Positions 1-8,007 of a stretch of 64,000 nucleotides of DNA are shown piece by piece. The translations under genes were made by a program, and so were the position numbers. Origin of the DNA: Agathobaculum sp. NTUH-O15-33 (GTDB lineage: Bacteria > Bacillota > Clostridia > Oscillospirales > Butyricicoccaceae). The stretch is from positions 1,054,001 through 1,118,000 of the forward strand of contig NZ_CP136187.1 in assembly GCF_033193315.1 (NCBI RefSeq). Reading direction: 5' to 3'. The stretch's first letter is position 1; each line of letters begins with the position of its first letter. The notes beneath the pieces are model-generated. The model was not told the DNA's origin and did no database searches. It saw only the letters and a program-made list of their open reading frames with translations.

Positions 1-557
1 TGAGATAGACGATCTTTTCCTCACCGCCACGGGATGCGTCGCGGGGCTCCGGGGGCTGTTCCGGCACAGGGGGAGCGCCAGCCGCAGGGCCGGACGCGGG
101 GCCGCCTCCGCCGCCCTTGTCTTTTGGGGCGCGGGGGGCTTTCTCTTTTTTGGGTGCTTTCGCCTTTTCCGTGGGGGCCTTTTCCTTTTTCGTCGTGCCA
201 GCGCCGCCTGGCCCACTTCTGGACATTTTGTCCTGTTTGTCAGGCGCGGACGGCTCCCCCTTTTCCGCTTTCGGGCGGCGGCCACGGCACGGTTTTTCAG
301 GCGCGGGAGTGGGAGGCCCCTCTTTCCCAGGCGCACCAGCCTCCGGCGCGGGCTGTTCCTTTGCGGCTTTACGCGCAGCCGCAAGGTCGATCACCGTTTC
401 AGAGAGATCGGGCTTTTCGTTCATGCCGGGGATAGTGCCCTGTTCGGCCTCCTGCTCCGGCGCAGGGGGCACGGGCGGCCCGCCGGGATTTTCCGGCGAG
501 GGGGCCTCGGTAACAACAGCCTCCTCCGGGCCTGTGTTCTTTTTTTTCGTCTGCCAT
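1..557 (-). pseudogene. ParB-like protein of a conjugative element (5' part, frameshifted, partial)
   Basis: A strong ribosome site (AAAGGAGG) precedes an ATG at 557. The reading frame that looks like a real protein (Pro/Ala/Lys-rich, with DLSETVIDLAAARKA, then a low-complexity linker, then PRDASRGGEEKIVYL at the window edge) is one base out of register with that ATG. The switch is at a run of eight T (A on the coding strand) at 540-547. Seven would restore the frame. From memory, proteins with this N-terminal layout in clostridial integrative elements continue into a ParB/Spo0J nuclease-type domain. That part lies outside the window, so the domain itself is inferred. It may be a sequencing error, transcriptional slippage or a true mutation. 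Confidence 0.6.
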
Positions 558-583
558 TCGTTTTCCTCCTTTTTTGTGGCATT

Positions 584-625
584 AAAAAAAGGCCAAACCT
601 CCCGGTTTGACCTACGGATTTTTTT
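584..625. terminator. bidirectional intrinsic terminator
   Basis: A nine-base stem (GGCCAAACC / GGTTTGACC, one G-T pair) with a four-base loop is flanked by A7 on one side and T7 on the other, so it can act on both strands. It lies in front of the ParB-like gene and separates it from the chromosomal junction. Confidence 0.7.
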
Positions 626-650
626 ATCCCTCCTTCCTCAGCCGCCACGC

Positions 651-687
651 AAAAACGCCGCCCGTTGTCTCCAATGGCGGCGTTTTT
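651..687. terminator. terminator hairpin near the element end
   Basis: A perfect 12-base inverted repeat (AAAAACGCCGCC / GGCGGCGTTTTT) with a 13-base loop gives a U-tract on either strand. It sits inside the reading frame that continues from the truncated PrpR-like gene, which marks this stretch as foreign sequence belonging to the inserted element. Confidence 0.7.
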
Positions 688-689
688 GT

Positions 690-973
690 GTAGGTTGGCC
701 CTGTATTTTCAGTTGTTTTATTATTATGCCTTTGTCAAGAATAGTAAGCGGAAGCGTGGAGATACGGCGAAATTCAGCGGCATTGGATGAGCCGGCGATA
801 AAAATGCTGCAGCCGTGTTCAAGCGCCAGATTGACCTGTGTTTCAAGCGTATCGGGCGTGCATTCCAATAGTAAGATCTCTAGATCTGGAAAACTGCGCT
901 GACGGATAACCTGCCGAGCGATCTCGCTTAAACTCTCATAACCGAGAAAACAGGCTTTGTATTGAGATGGCAT
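690..973 (-). pseudogene. PrpR N-terminal sensor domain, truncated by insertion
   Basis: The ATG at 973 has a good ribosome site (AAGGGGGAT). About 80 residues resemble the start of the PrpR-N receptor domain (GYESLSEIARQVI; then GCSIFIAGSSNAAEFRRI, like the conserved turn of this fold). The family normally continues into a sigma-54 AAA+ or other output domain of several hundred residues. Here the frame runs into a foreign terminator and stops at 638, so all output domains are missing. It is divergent from the catabolic operon, the usual place for its activator or repressor. Its loss is inferred to leave the operon constitutive or silent. The exact junction (about 690-735) cannot be fixed from this window. 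Confidence 0.6.
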
Positions 974-1013
974 CGTGCAGATCCCCCTTTTGCTTGCTGC
1001 ACAGTCGCTATAT

Positions 1014-1026
1014 TACCGATTCGGTA
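1014..1026. promoter_or_regulatory. 13-bp palindrome, candidate operator
   Basis: TACCGATTCGGTA is a perfect palindrome around one base, lying between the truncated regulator and the operon, about 40 bp upstream of the regulator start. Its role as an operator is inferred from position only. Confidence 0.4.
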
Positions 1027-1081
1027 TAACTAGTATAAACGAGTTTTGCACAGGGTCGAGTTTTTATTCTCGGAACCGATA

Positions 1082-1124
1082 TTTTGTTTCAAAATAAGGC
1101 GTGAAAACGACGCTTGAAACAAAA
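1082..1124. promoter_or_regulatory. 11-bp inverted repeat upstream of the operon
   Basis: TTTTGTTTCAA and its exact reverse complement TTGAAACAAAA are separated by 21 bp and lie 22 bp upstream of the -35 box of the operon promoter. A widely spaced dyad of this kind fits an activator binding site, plausibly for the broken PrpR-type regulator next door. Confidence 0.5.
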
Positions 1125-1145
1125 AATGCTTAAAAACAATTTAAT

Positions 1146-1174
1146 TTGGTCTGCTCGTCAAAAATATGTATAAT
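1146..1174 (+). promoter_or_regulatory. sigma-A-like promoter of the catabolic operon
   Basis: -35 TTGGTC, 17-bp spacer, -10 TATAAT, followed by about 85 bp of leader before the first gene. I looked for a -24/-12 sigma-54 promoter (GG-N10-GC) in the same gap and found none. Confidence 0.65.
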
Positions 1175-1263
1175 GTGAACGAAAAGACAAGAAAGAAAAT
1201 GCATTTTCTGTATGATGTGCTGACAGATTGACCGACGGGGCGTCGGAGAAAGGGTGCAAAAAT

Positions 1264-2475
1264 ATGAAGAAAGAAACCGGGGTATTGCGGGGCGTCAAGG
1301 TGCTTGACCTGACACGCGTACTGGCCGGGCCATACTGCGGTATGCTATTGGCAGATATGGGAGCAGACGTTATCAAGGTGGAACGACCGGGCAAAGGAGA
1401 TGACAGCCGCGCGTTTTACCCGCAGATCAACGGAGAAAGCGCGTATTACATAAACCTGAATCGTAATAAACGCGGCATCACATTGGATCTCAAAAGCGAC
1501 GCGGGCAAACAGACGCTGCTCGAGCTGGTCGAACAGGCGGATATTTTGATCGAAAACTATCGCCCCGGCACGATGGATAAGCTGGGACTGGGATTTAAAA
1601 TACTGCACGCACGAAATCCGCGATTGGTATACGGCTGCGTATCCGGCTTCGGACAGTATGGCCGGAAACACGACCTGCCCGGCTATGATATTATCGGACA
1701 GGCGGCGGGCGGCCTGATGAGTGTGTCCGGTTGGCCGGGCGGCGAGCCCACCCGCACGGGCACGGCAATGGCGGATGTGCTTGGCGGACTGAGCCTAAGC
1801 GCCGGCATATTGGCGGCCTATATCGATGCGCAGCGTACAGGCCAAGGGCGCATGGTCGATGTGGCGCTGGTCGATTCGGTGGTTTCCTCACTGGAGATCA
1901 TCAACCAGATCTATCTGGTCAAGGGACGCGTGCCAGAACGAAGCGGCAACCGATATGAGTCGTGCGCGCCGTACGATTCGTTCCGAGCGAGAGACGGCAG
2001 TTTGGTCATCGCGTGCGGCAACGATAAGCTGTTCCGCTTGCTGGCCGGTGCGATGCAAATGCCGGAACTGACGCAGGACGAGCGATTTTTTGACAATATG
2101 CACCGCCTGCAAAACCAAGCGGAACTCAAGGCCATTATTGAAGGTTGGCTTCGGGATAAGTGCATTGATGAGACTGTTGCAATGCTGCTGCAGGCCGGCG
2201 TACCGGCAAGCCCGATCAACACGATCGACCGGGTTGTGAACGACCCGCATATCGCACAGGACCGCGAAATGTTTGTCGACTGCGAACATCCGGTGGCGGG
2301 CAGGCTGGAAGCTGACCGGCAATCATATCAAGCTAAGCGGCGCGCCGTGCAGCATCAGTCCGGCGCCGCTGCTGGGACAGCATACGGAAGAGGTGCTCGG
2401 CGAGTGGCTGTCCTATTCGACCGATCGGGTCGAGCGGCTGCGGCAACAGGGCGCGCTTTGACCGGGAGGCGATGA
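1264..2475 (+). CDS. class III CoA-transferase (CaiB/BaiF family), C-terminus frameshifted
   Basis: First gene of the operon; ATG at 1264 with AGAAAGGG upstream. The family moves CoA between an acyl-CoA donor and a carboxylic acid. The N-terminal motif DLTRVLAGPYCGMLLADMGA and the aspartate of MADVLGG (about residue 171), which carries the enzyme-bound anhydride, are present. Family homology continues to the end only if the frame changes near 2305-2312. After CEHPVAGRL the true tail is in another frame (KLTGNHIKLSGAP ... RLRQQGAL, ending at 2461). An extra G in CTGGAAG explains the shift. The last 50 residues as read in the original frame are low-quality Arg/Ala-rich sequence. Substrate unknown; the next genes suggest a branched hydroxy-di- or tricarboxylate. 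Confidence 0.85.
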   Translation: MKKETGVLRGVKVLDLTRVLAGPYCGMLLADMGADVIKVERPGKGDDSRAFYPQINGESAYYINLNRNKRGITLDLKSDAGKQTLLELVEQADILIENYRPGTMDKLGLGFKILHARNPRLVYGCVSGFGQYGRKHDLPGYDIIGQAAGGLMSVSGWPGGEPTRTGTAMADVLGGLSLSAGILAAYIDAQRTGQGRMVDVALVDSVVSSLEIINQIYLVKGRVPERSGNRYESCAPYDSFRARDGSLVIACGNDKLFRLLAGAMQMPELTQDERFFDNMHRLQNQAELKAIIEGWLRDKCIDETVAMLLQAGVPASPINTIDRVVNDPHIAQDREMFVDCEHPVAGRLEADRQSYQAKRRAVQHQSGAAAGTAYGRGARRVAVLFDRSGRAAAATGRALTGRR

Positions 2476-2478
2476 AAA

Positions 2479-3387
2479 GTGAACCGGATCAGTATCACCG
2501 AAGTCGCGCCGCGTGACGGCTGGCAGAGCGTATGCGGCATCCTGCCTACCGAGCATAAGCTCGATCTGATCGAGCTTATGCTGCAGGCAGGCGTCCGGCA
2601 TATCCAGCTCGGTTCGTTCGTGTCGCCCAAGGCGATCCCACAGATGGCGGATGTGCGGCGGCTTGTACAGACCCTGATCGAGCGTCACCCGAAAGCGGCG
2701 TTTTCCGCGCTCGTGCCCAACCTATATGGCGCGCGGGCCGCGGTCGAATCCGGCTTGCGCGAGATCACTTGCGTGATCTCCGTGTCGGAGTCACATAACA
2801 AAGCAAACCTTAACCTCTCGATCGATCGATCCTTTGACGAATTGGCTCGCATCCGCGCGCAGTTCCCGGCGCTCCGGATCCATCTGGACGCCGCGACCGC
2901 GTTCGGCTGTCCCTTTGAGGGGCGTACCTCGTTGGACAAGCTGATGCCGTTTCTCGAACGAGCCGTACGGATCGGCGTGGACGGAATTGACCTGTGCGAC
3001 ACGATCGGCGTGGCGCACCCAAGCCAGATCGCGTGCTATGTAAGCGCGGTACAGCGGGCTTTTCCCAACATGCACCTCGCCGTTCATATTCATGATACGC
3101 GAAATATGGGCATGCTCAACACTTGGACTGCGATTCATGCGGGAGTCACGAGCGTACAGACTGCATTGGGGGGGCTGGGCGGCTGTCCGTTCGCACCGGG
3201 CGCATCGGGAAACACCGCGACGGAAGATCTTGTTTACCTGCTGGAAAGGGAGGGATATGACACCGGCATCTCTTTTTCTAAACTGTTGGCAGCCGCTAAG
3301 CGGATGCACGAAACGGTTGCGGGAAATTACAGCGGTCACCATTTGAATATCGGCGCGGATCGCGTACGAACGCCAAATGAGCAATGA
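2479..3387 (+). CDS. HMG-CoA lyase family protein
   Basis: A TIM-barrel aldolase-type lyase that splits a 3-hydroxy-3-alkyl-acyl-CoA into acetyl-CoA (or a homologue) and a keto acid. The family features are all present: APRDGWQ at the N-terminus (catalytic Arg12 and metal ligand Asp13), the HIHDTRNMG metal-binding strand near residue 210, and the GGLGGCPFAPGASGN flexible loop with the active-site cysteine. At 302 residues it has normal length. GTG start with GGGAGG upstream, 17 bp after the corrected end of the CoA-transferase, so the two are probably coupled: activation to the CoA thioester, then cleavage. The true substrate may be citramalyl-CoA-like rather than HMG-CoA. Confidence 0.9.
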   Translation: MNRISITEVAPRDGWQSVCGILPTEHKLDLIELMLQAGVRHIQLGSFVSPKAIPQMADVRRLVQTLIERHPKAAFSALVPNLYGARAAVESGLREITCVISVSESHNKANLNLSIDRSFDELARIRAQFPALRIHLDAATAFGCPFEGRTSLDKLMPFLERAVRIGVDGIDLCDTIGVAHPSQIACYVSAVQRAFPNMHLAVHIHDTRNMGMLNTWTAIHAGVTSVQTALGGLGGCPFAPGASGNTATEDLVYLLEREGYDTGISFSKLLAAAKRMHETVAGNYSGHHLNIGADRVRTPNEQ

Positions 3388-3399
3388 GGAGGATCGGTC

Positions 3400-4671
3400 A
3401 TGCCAATGACAATGTCTGAAAAAATACTGGCCCGATGCGCGAATCGGACGGACGCGCGCGCCGGAGAGATCGTAATGGCTGCCGTGGACTGTGCGATGAT
3501 GGATGATATTTTGGGTCCGCGCGTACTCGACGAGCCGCTCCAACGGTTGGGCGGCCGTATATGCAGGCCGGAACGGGCGGTCGTGGTTTGCGATCACTAT
3601 ACGCCCGCCGCGACCCATGATCAGGCTGATATCGTGAAATACACCAGAGATTGGGCTGTCTCGCATGGTTTGACCAACTATTTTGAAGGAGAGGGCCCCT
3701 GCCATCAAGTGCTGGCTGAAAATGGGTTCAGCTTGCCGGGCACGCTGCAAGTCGGAACGGATTCGCACACCTGCACGGCCGGTGCGTTCGGCTGTTTCGG
3801 AACGGGCGTCGGCTCGACAGAGATGGCGGGCGTGCTTGCGACCGGAGAATTGTGGCTGCGCGTACCGGAAACGCTGCTGTTTTATTGGAGCGGCATGCTG
3901 CCGCAGGGCGTGATGGCCAAGGACATGATCCTGAAAATGATCGGTTTGATCGGTCATGCGGGTGCGACCTACTGTACGATGGAATTTGCCGGACCGACCA
4001 TAGAAGCGCTGCCGATGGACGAGCGCATGTGTATCTCGAATATGGCTGTTGAAGCGGGCGCCAAGGCAGGTCTGATTGCCGCCGACAACGTGACGCGCGC
4101 CTATCTGATAGAACATGACTGCTCACGCGGCTATCATCCGCTGAACAGCGATCCGGACGCGGTATATCGGAGCCGGTATGCGTTCGATGCGTCGGCGCTG
4201 GAGCCGCAGGTCGCCTGTCCGCATCAGGTGGACGCAGTCATGAGCGTTCGTGAGACAGCGGGCGCGCATGTCGATCAGGTCTATATCGGCTCGTGCACGG
4301 GCGGACGGCTGACCGATCTGCGGGCTGCCGCGAAGGTGTTGCGCGGGCACAGGATCGCATCGAGCTGCCGTTTGCTGGTCTCTCCCGCGTCAAGGCGCAT
4401 CTGGATGGAGGCCGAGCGGGAGGGCGTGCTGCGCACTCTGGCCGAGGCCGGCGCCACGATCCTTGCACCGACTTGCGGCGCTTGCCTTGGCGTACATTCC
4501 GGTCTGCTCGCAGGTGGAGAAACCTGCGTTTCGACCACAAACCGCAATTTTAAAGGACGTATGGGAAGCGAACGCTCCGCGGTCTATCTCAGCTCGCCGC
4601 TGACGGCCGCTGCGACCGCGCTCAGAGGTGTATTGACCGACCCGCGCGATGTGCTGCCGGGCAAGTTGTAA
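3400..4671 (+). CDS. aconitase-family hydro-lyase, large subunit (LeuC-like)
   Basis: 423-residue subunit of the isopropylmalate/homoaconitate/dimethylmalate dehydratase group. DSHTCTAGAFG and the three cysteines expected to hold the [4Fe-4S] cluster (GSCTGG, then TCGACLG) are visible. It catalyses reversible dehydration/hydration of a hydroxy acid. A leucine-pathway role is unlikely: no leuA or leuB is present, and the neighbours are catabolic. A 2,3-dimethylmalate- or methylcitrate-like substrate would fit better, but this is inference. Good ribosome site GAGGAGG. Confidence 0.9.
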   Translation: MPMTMSEKILARCANRTDARAGEIVMAAVDCAMMDDILGPRVLDEPLQRLGGRICRPERAVVVCDHYTPAATHDQADIVKYTRDWAVSHGLTNYFEGEGPCHQVLAENGFSLPGTLQVGTDSHTCTAGAFGCFGTGVGSTEMAGVLATGELWLRVPETLLFYWSGMLPQGVMAKDMILKMIGLIGHAGATYCTMEFAGPTIEALPMDERMCISNMAVEAGAKAGLIAADNVTRAYLIEHDCSRGYHPLNSDPDAVYRSRYAFDASALEPQVACPHQVDAVMSVRETAGAHVDQVYIGSCTGGRLTDLRAAAKVLRGHRIASSCRLLVSPASRRIWMEAEREGVLRTLAEAGATILAPTCGACLGVHSGLLAGGETCVSTTNRNFKGRMGSERSAVYLSSPLTAAATALRGVLTDPRDVLPGKL

Positions 4672-4684
4672 GGAGGGATGATTG

Positions 4685-5203
4685 ATGGATACAAATCACA
4701 TCCGCGGCCGCGCGCATGTTTTTGGCGATAACATCAACACGGATCTGATTTCTCCCGCGCAGTATATGGAAAAAAGCCGACAGGAAATTGCGGCGCACGC
4801 CATGGAAGGAGCGGATGCGGACTTCGTGCGTAGAATGAAGCCGGGCGATATCGTGGTAGCGGGCGATAATTTCGGTTCGGGTTCAAGCAGAGAAACGGCG
4901 CCTGCCGCGCTCAAGGATTGCGGCGTATCGGTTGTGATCGCCCGGTTCTTTGCCCGGATATTTTACCGCAACTGCATGAACATCGGTTTGCCGGCGTTGA
5001 TCTGTCCGGAGACCGGTCGGATCGATGAAGAGGATGAACTGGAAATTGATCTTATGAATGGCCGTGTGTACGACGTAACAAAGGGGATCGAGCTGGCCTG
5101 CGAGCCGCTGCCGCCCCATATGATGGAGCTGCTTAAAAGCGGCGGCCTGATGGAATGGCTGCTGACCCGAAAAAAGGAGGATGAGCCATGCATCCGGAAA
5201 TGA
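4685..5203 (+). CDS. aconitase-family hydro-lyase, small subunit (LeuD-like)
   Basis: 172-residue swivelling domain that closes over the active site of the preceding large subunit. It has the GDNFGSGSSRE loop typical of LeuD-type subunits, used for substrate specificity and carboxylate binding. The ATG at 4685 is 7 bp after AGGAGGG; the TTG just before it is less likely. The 3' end overlaps the next gene by 16 bp, so translation is probably coupled. Confidence 0.92.
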   Translation: MDTNHIRGRAHVFGDNINTDLISPAQYMEKSRQEIAAHAMEGADADFVRRMKPGDIVVAGDNFGSGSSRETAPAALKDCGVSVVIARFFARIFYRNCMNIGLPALICPETGRIDEEDELEIDLMNGRVYDVTKGIELACEPLPPHMMELLKSGGLMEWLLTRKKEDEPCIRK

Positions 5204-6339
5204 CAGCATACCGCGTGGTGATTCATCGCGGCGGAACAAGCAAGGGCATTTTTATAAAAGAAAACGAATTGCCTCGCGAGCAGCCGGAACGCGACCGCGT
5301 CATTCGGGCGATCTTCGGCAGCCCGGACCCGCGGCAAATTGATGGTTTGGGCGGCGCGGAGGTATTGACGAGCAAGCTGGCCGTCATCGGCCCTTCCACA
5401 AGGCCGGATGCCGATGTGGATTATACGTTTGCGCAGGTCAGCTTTGACAATGAACTGGTGGACTATGGCGGGAACTGCGGTAATATTTCAGCGGCCGTCG
5501 GCCCGTTTGCGATCGATGAGGGGCTGGTCCCGGCGGTCGAGCCGGTCACGCGTGTACGGATTCATCAGGTCAATACCAACTGTATTCTGATTGCCGATGT
5601 GCCGGTCAAACAGGGGAAGGCGTGCGTTAACGGCGATTGCACGATCGACGGCGTGCCCGGAACGGGCGCACGTATTCTATTGGATTTTGCGGATACGGTC
5701 GGGTCGACGACCGGCCGCCTGTTGCCGACCGGGAACCCGGTGGATCTCATTCAAGCCGGCGATTACGGCGAAGTCGAAGTGTCGATCGTCGATGCGGGCA
5801 ATGTGCTGGTCTTTGTGGAGCCGCACACGTTAGGGCTCATCGGTACGGAATCCTGTGCGGAAATCGAGAGCAATGCGGCGGTCAAGGCCAAGATGGAAGC
5901 GATCCGCGCGGCGTGTACCGTAAAGATCGGACTGGCGCAATCGCCGGAGCAGGCGACGAAAAACAGTCCATACGCGCCCTTTTTCGCTATCGTCAGCCCG
6001 CCGCAGGACTATGAGAGCGGCATTGACGGACGCCGGATCCTGTCGTCGGACATCGATCTGACGGCGCGACTGAGTTTTATGCTGCATATGCATAAGACTT
6101 ACCCCGGCACGGGTACGGTCTGTACGGGGGCGGCGGCGCGGATCCCGGGCACACTGGTGCATCGTCAGTTATCCGAGCGGGCGAAAAAAATGCCCTTGCT
6201 GCGGATCGGACATCCGGGCGGTGTGATTCCGGTGGTGGCTGAACGGGATGACGGCGGGATTTTCCAGCGGCTGAGCTATGAGCGGACCGCCCGCCGCATC
6301 ATGGAGGGAATGGTCTATATCAATAACGATAAGGCATGA
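5188..6339 (+). CDS. PrpF-family isomerase (2-methylaconitate isomerase-like)
   Basis: 383 residues. The opening RVVIHRGGTSKGIF and the GNCGN motif near residue 97 are characteristic of PrpF/4-oxalomesaconate tautomerase-type proteins, which have the diaminopimelate-epimerase fold and shift a double bond in unsaturated tricarboxylates. Known members work beside AcnD in the methylcitrate cycle or in gallate catabolism. Here the partners are a LeuCD-type enzyme and aconitase X, a different combination. No gene name is assigned because the substrate is not known. Confidence 0.88.
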   Translation: MHPEMTAYRVVIHRGGTSKGIFIKENELPREQPERDRVIRAIFGSPDPRQIDGLGGAEVLTSKLAVIGPSTRPDADVDYTFAQVSFDNELVDYGGNCGNISAAVGPFAIDEGLVPAVEPVTRVRIHQVNTNCILIADVPVKQGKACVNGDCTIDGVPGTGARILLDFADTVGSTTGRLLPTGNPVDLIQAGDYGEVEVSIVDAGNVLVFVEPHTLGLIGTESCAEIESNAAVKAKMEAIRAACTVKIGLAQSPEQATKNSPYAPFFAIVSPPQDYESGIDGRRILSSDIDLTARLSFMLHMHKTYPGTGTVCTGAAARIPGTLVHRQLSERAKKMPLLRIGHPGGVIPVVAERDDGGIFQRLSYERTARRIMEGMVYINNDKA

Positions 6340-6354
6340 GAAAGGAGCTGCAAA

Positions 6355-6780
6355 GTGGAAAAAATATTGCGCTGCCGCTGCATCAGCAAAGGCTACGGCG
6401 AGGGAGAGGCGCTGATCTGTCACGCGCCGATCGGCTTTAACTTCGGCGTAGACGTGTCGACCGGCACGATCACCGAGCACGCGCACGAGCTGGAAGGAAA
6501 GTCGTTTCGCGATAAGGTGCTGATCTTTCCGCACGGCAAGGGCAGCACGGGCGGCTCCTATGTGGTGTATCAGGTGACGTGCGCCGGTACCGGTCCGGCG
6601 GCTATCATCAACCGCAATACGGAAACGATTATTGCCGCTGGCGCGATTATGGGCGGCCTGCCGGTCGTCGATCATTTGGAGCAGGATCCGTTGGAAACGA
6701 TCGAGAACGGCGACTGGGTACGCGTTGACGCAACGAACGGTCGGGTCACGGTGTGCAAGGGAAAGGAGCGAGGCGCATGA
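6355..6780 (+). CDS. aconitase X swivel domain subunit (DUF126)
   Basis: 141-residue small subunit. KVLIFPHGKGSTGGSYV with the conserved serine of the PxGxGS loop identifies the swivel domain of aconitase X. In two-gene AcnX systems this subunit pairs with the catalytic chain encoded immediately downstream. GTG start after AAAGGAGCTGCAAA. The ends overlap in ATGA with the next gene. Confidence 0.9.
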   Translation: MEKILRCRCISKGYGEGEALICHAPIGFNFGVDVSTGTITEHAHELEGKSFRDKVLIFPHGKGSTGGSYVVYQVTCAGTGPAAIINRNTETIIAAGAIMGGLPVVDHLEQDPLETIENGDWVRVDATNGRVTVCKGKERGA

Positions 6781-7996
6781 AATTGACCAAGCTGCAGGAG
6801 CGCATGCGGGGCGGTGAGCTGGGGGAGCCGACCGCGCTGGCCATGGAGATGCTGTGCTCGCTCGGCGAAATCTACGGTGCGGACGAGTTGATTCCGATCA
6901 AAAGCGCGCATTGCGCAGGTCTTTCATACAAATCACATGGAGAGGCCGGCATGCTCTGGGCGGAGGACATGGCTGCAAAGGGTGCCCAAATGCGGGTGCC
7001 GACCACGATGAACGTCATCGGCGTCGACCGCAGCCGCGATCTGGGTCTGCCCAAAGACTGGGTGGAGGGACAGCTGCGCATCGAGCGCAGCTACGAATCC
7101 ATGGGCTGCATGGGCACCTCCTCGTGCGTGCCGTATTATTATAGCTTTTTGCCGCGGTTTGGCGAGCATATCGCATGGGCGGAATCATCCGCTGTCGTAT
7201 TCACCAACTCCGTACTGGGCGCGCGGGACAATCGCGAAGGCGGGCCGAGCGCTTGGGCGGCCGGTATGACCGGCTTTACGCCGCGCTATGGCTTGCATTT
7301 GGATGAGAACCGAAAGGGCGATATCCTATTTCATGTCAGCGTTCCGCTCCACGGCGTGAGCGACTTCGGCGCCTTGGGAAATTACGTTGGCAAAATGATT
7401 GGCGAGAAGATCCCGGTTTTTGAGGGCTTGGGCGCACCGACCACGGAGGAACTGGTGTACTTCGGGGCGGCATTGGCTTCGGCGGGCGGCGTGGCGCTGT
7501 TTCATGTCATCGGCATAACGCCCGAGGCGCCTGACCGCGAAACGGTGTTTGCGGGCAAACCGTATGAAACGGTCGAATTGGGGCGGCGGGAGCTCGAGCA
7601 GGGCTATCAGAATTTGACGAGCGGCAAGAGCCGCGAGGTCGATTATGTGGCGCTTGGCTGCCCGCACTGCTCACTGTCGCAGGTGCGCGAGATCGCGGCA
7701 CTGCTCACGGGGAAAAAGGTGCACGAGCATGTAACGCTTTGGGTGCATACCAATTTGGCGGTCAAGGGCATGGCGCAGCAGTTGGGCTATGCCAAAATTA
7801 TTGAAGACGCGGGGGCGTGCTCACGCAGGACCTATGCACGATTTTAAGCGTTCCCGAGGCGCTTGGCATGCACACCCTTGCGACGCACTCCGCTAAGATG
7901 GCGTTCTATGCGCCGGGCGGCAATGGACTGGATGTTTGGTATGGCGACGATAGGCAGTGCATTGAAGCCGCGCTGACCGGTCGCTGGCAAGGATAG
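6777..7996 (+). pseudogene. aconitase X catalytic subunit, frameshifted near the 3' end
   Basis: Large subunit of aconitase X. Known family members dehydrate cis-3-hydroxy-L-proline or phosphomevalonate; the reaction here is unknown. Recognisable parts are KSAHCAGLSYKSHGEAG, GCMGTSSCVPYY, SVLGARDNREGGPSAWAAG and LGCPHCSLSQV, including cysteines expected to bind the iron-sulfur or metal centre. The frame stops at 7847, but homology continues in a second frame (VLTQDLCTIL ... YAPGGNGLDVWYG) to 7996. One base seems to be missing in the GC/G-rich run near 7817-7824. Either the loss is real and the last 60 residues are gone, or it is a base-calling error. Confidence 0.85.
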
Positions 7997-8007
7997 GAAG
8001 GGTTGCT

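Noticed and set aside
1120..1230. Sigma-54 (-24/-12) promoter expected with a PrpR-type regulator
   Set aside because: No GG-N10-GC pair in the leader; a sigma-A promoter with exact 17-bp spacing is present instead.
2791..4116. Long open frame (441 codons) on the minus strand opposite the lyase and LeuC-like genes
   Set aside because: No ribosome site, His/Arg-rich low-quality sequence, and it overlaps two clear enzyme genes. It is the product of GC-rich codon bias.
3400..5203. Leucine biosynthesis operon (leuCD)
   Set aside because: No leuA or leuB, and the genes lie between a CoA-lyase and a PrpF-type isomerase; a catabolic hydro-lyase is more likely.
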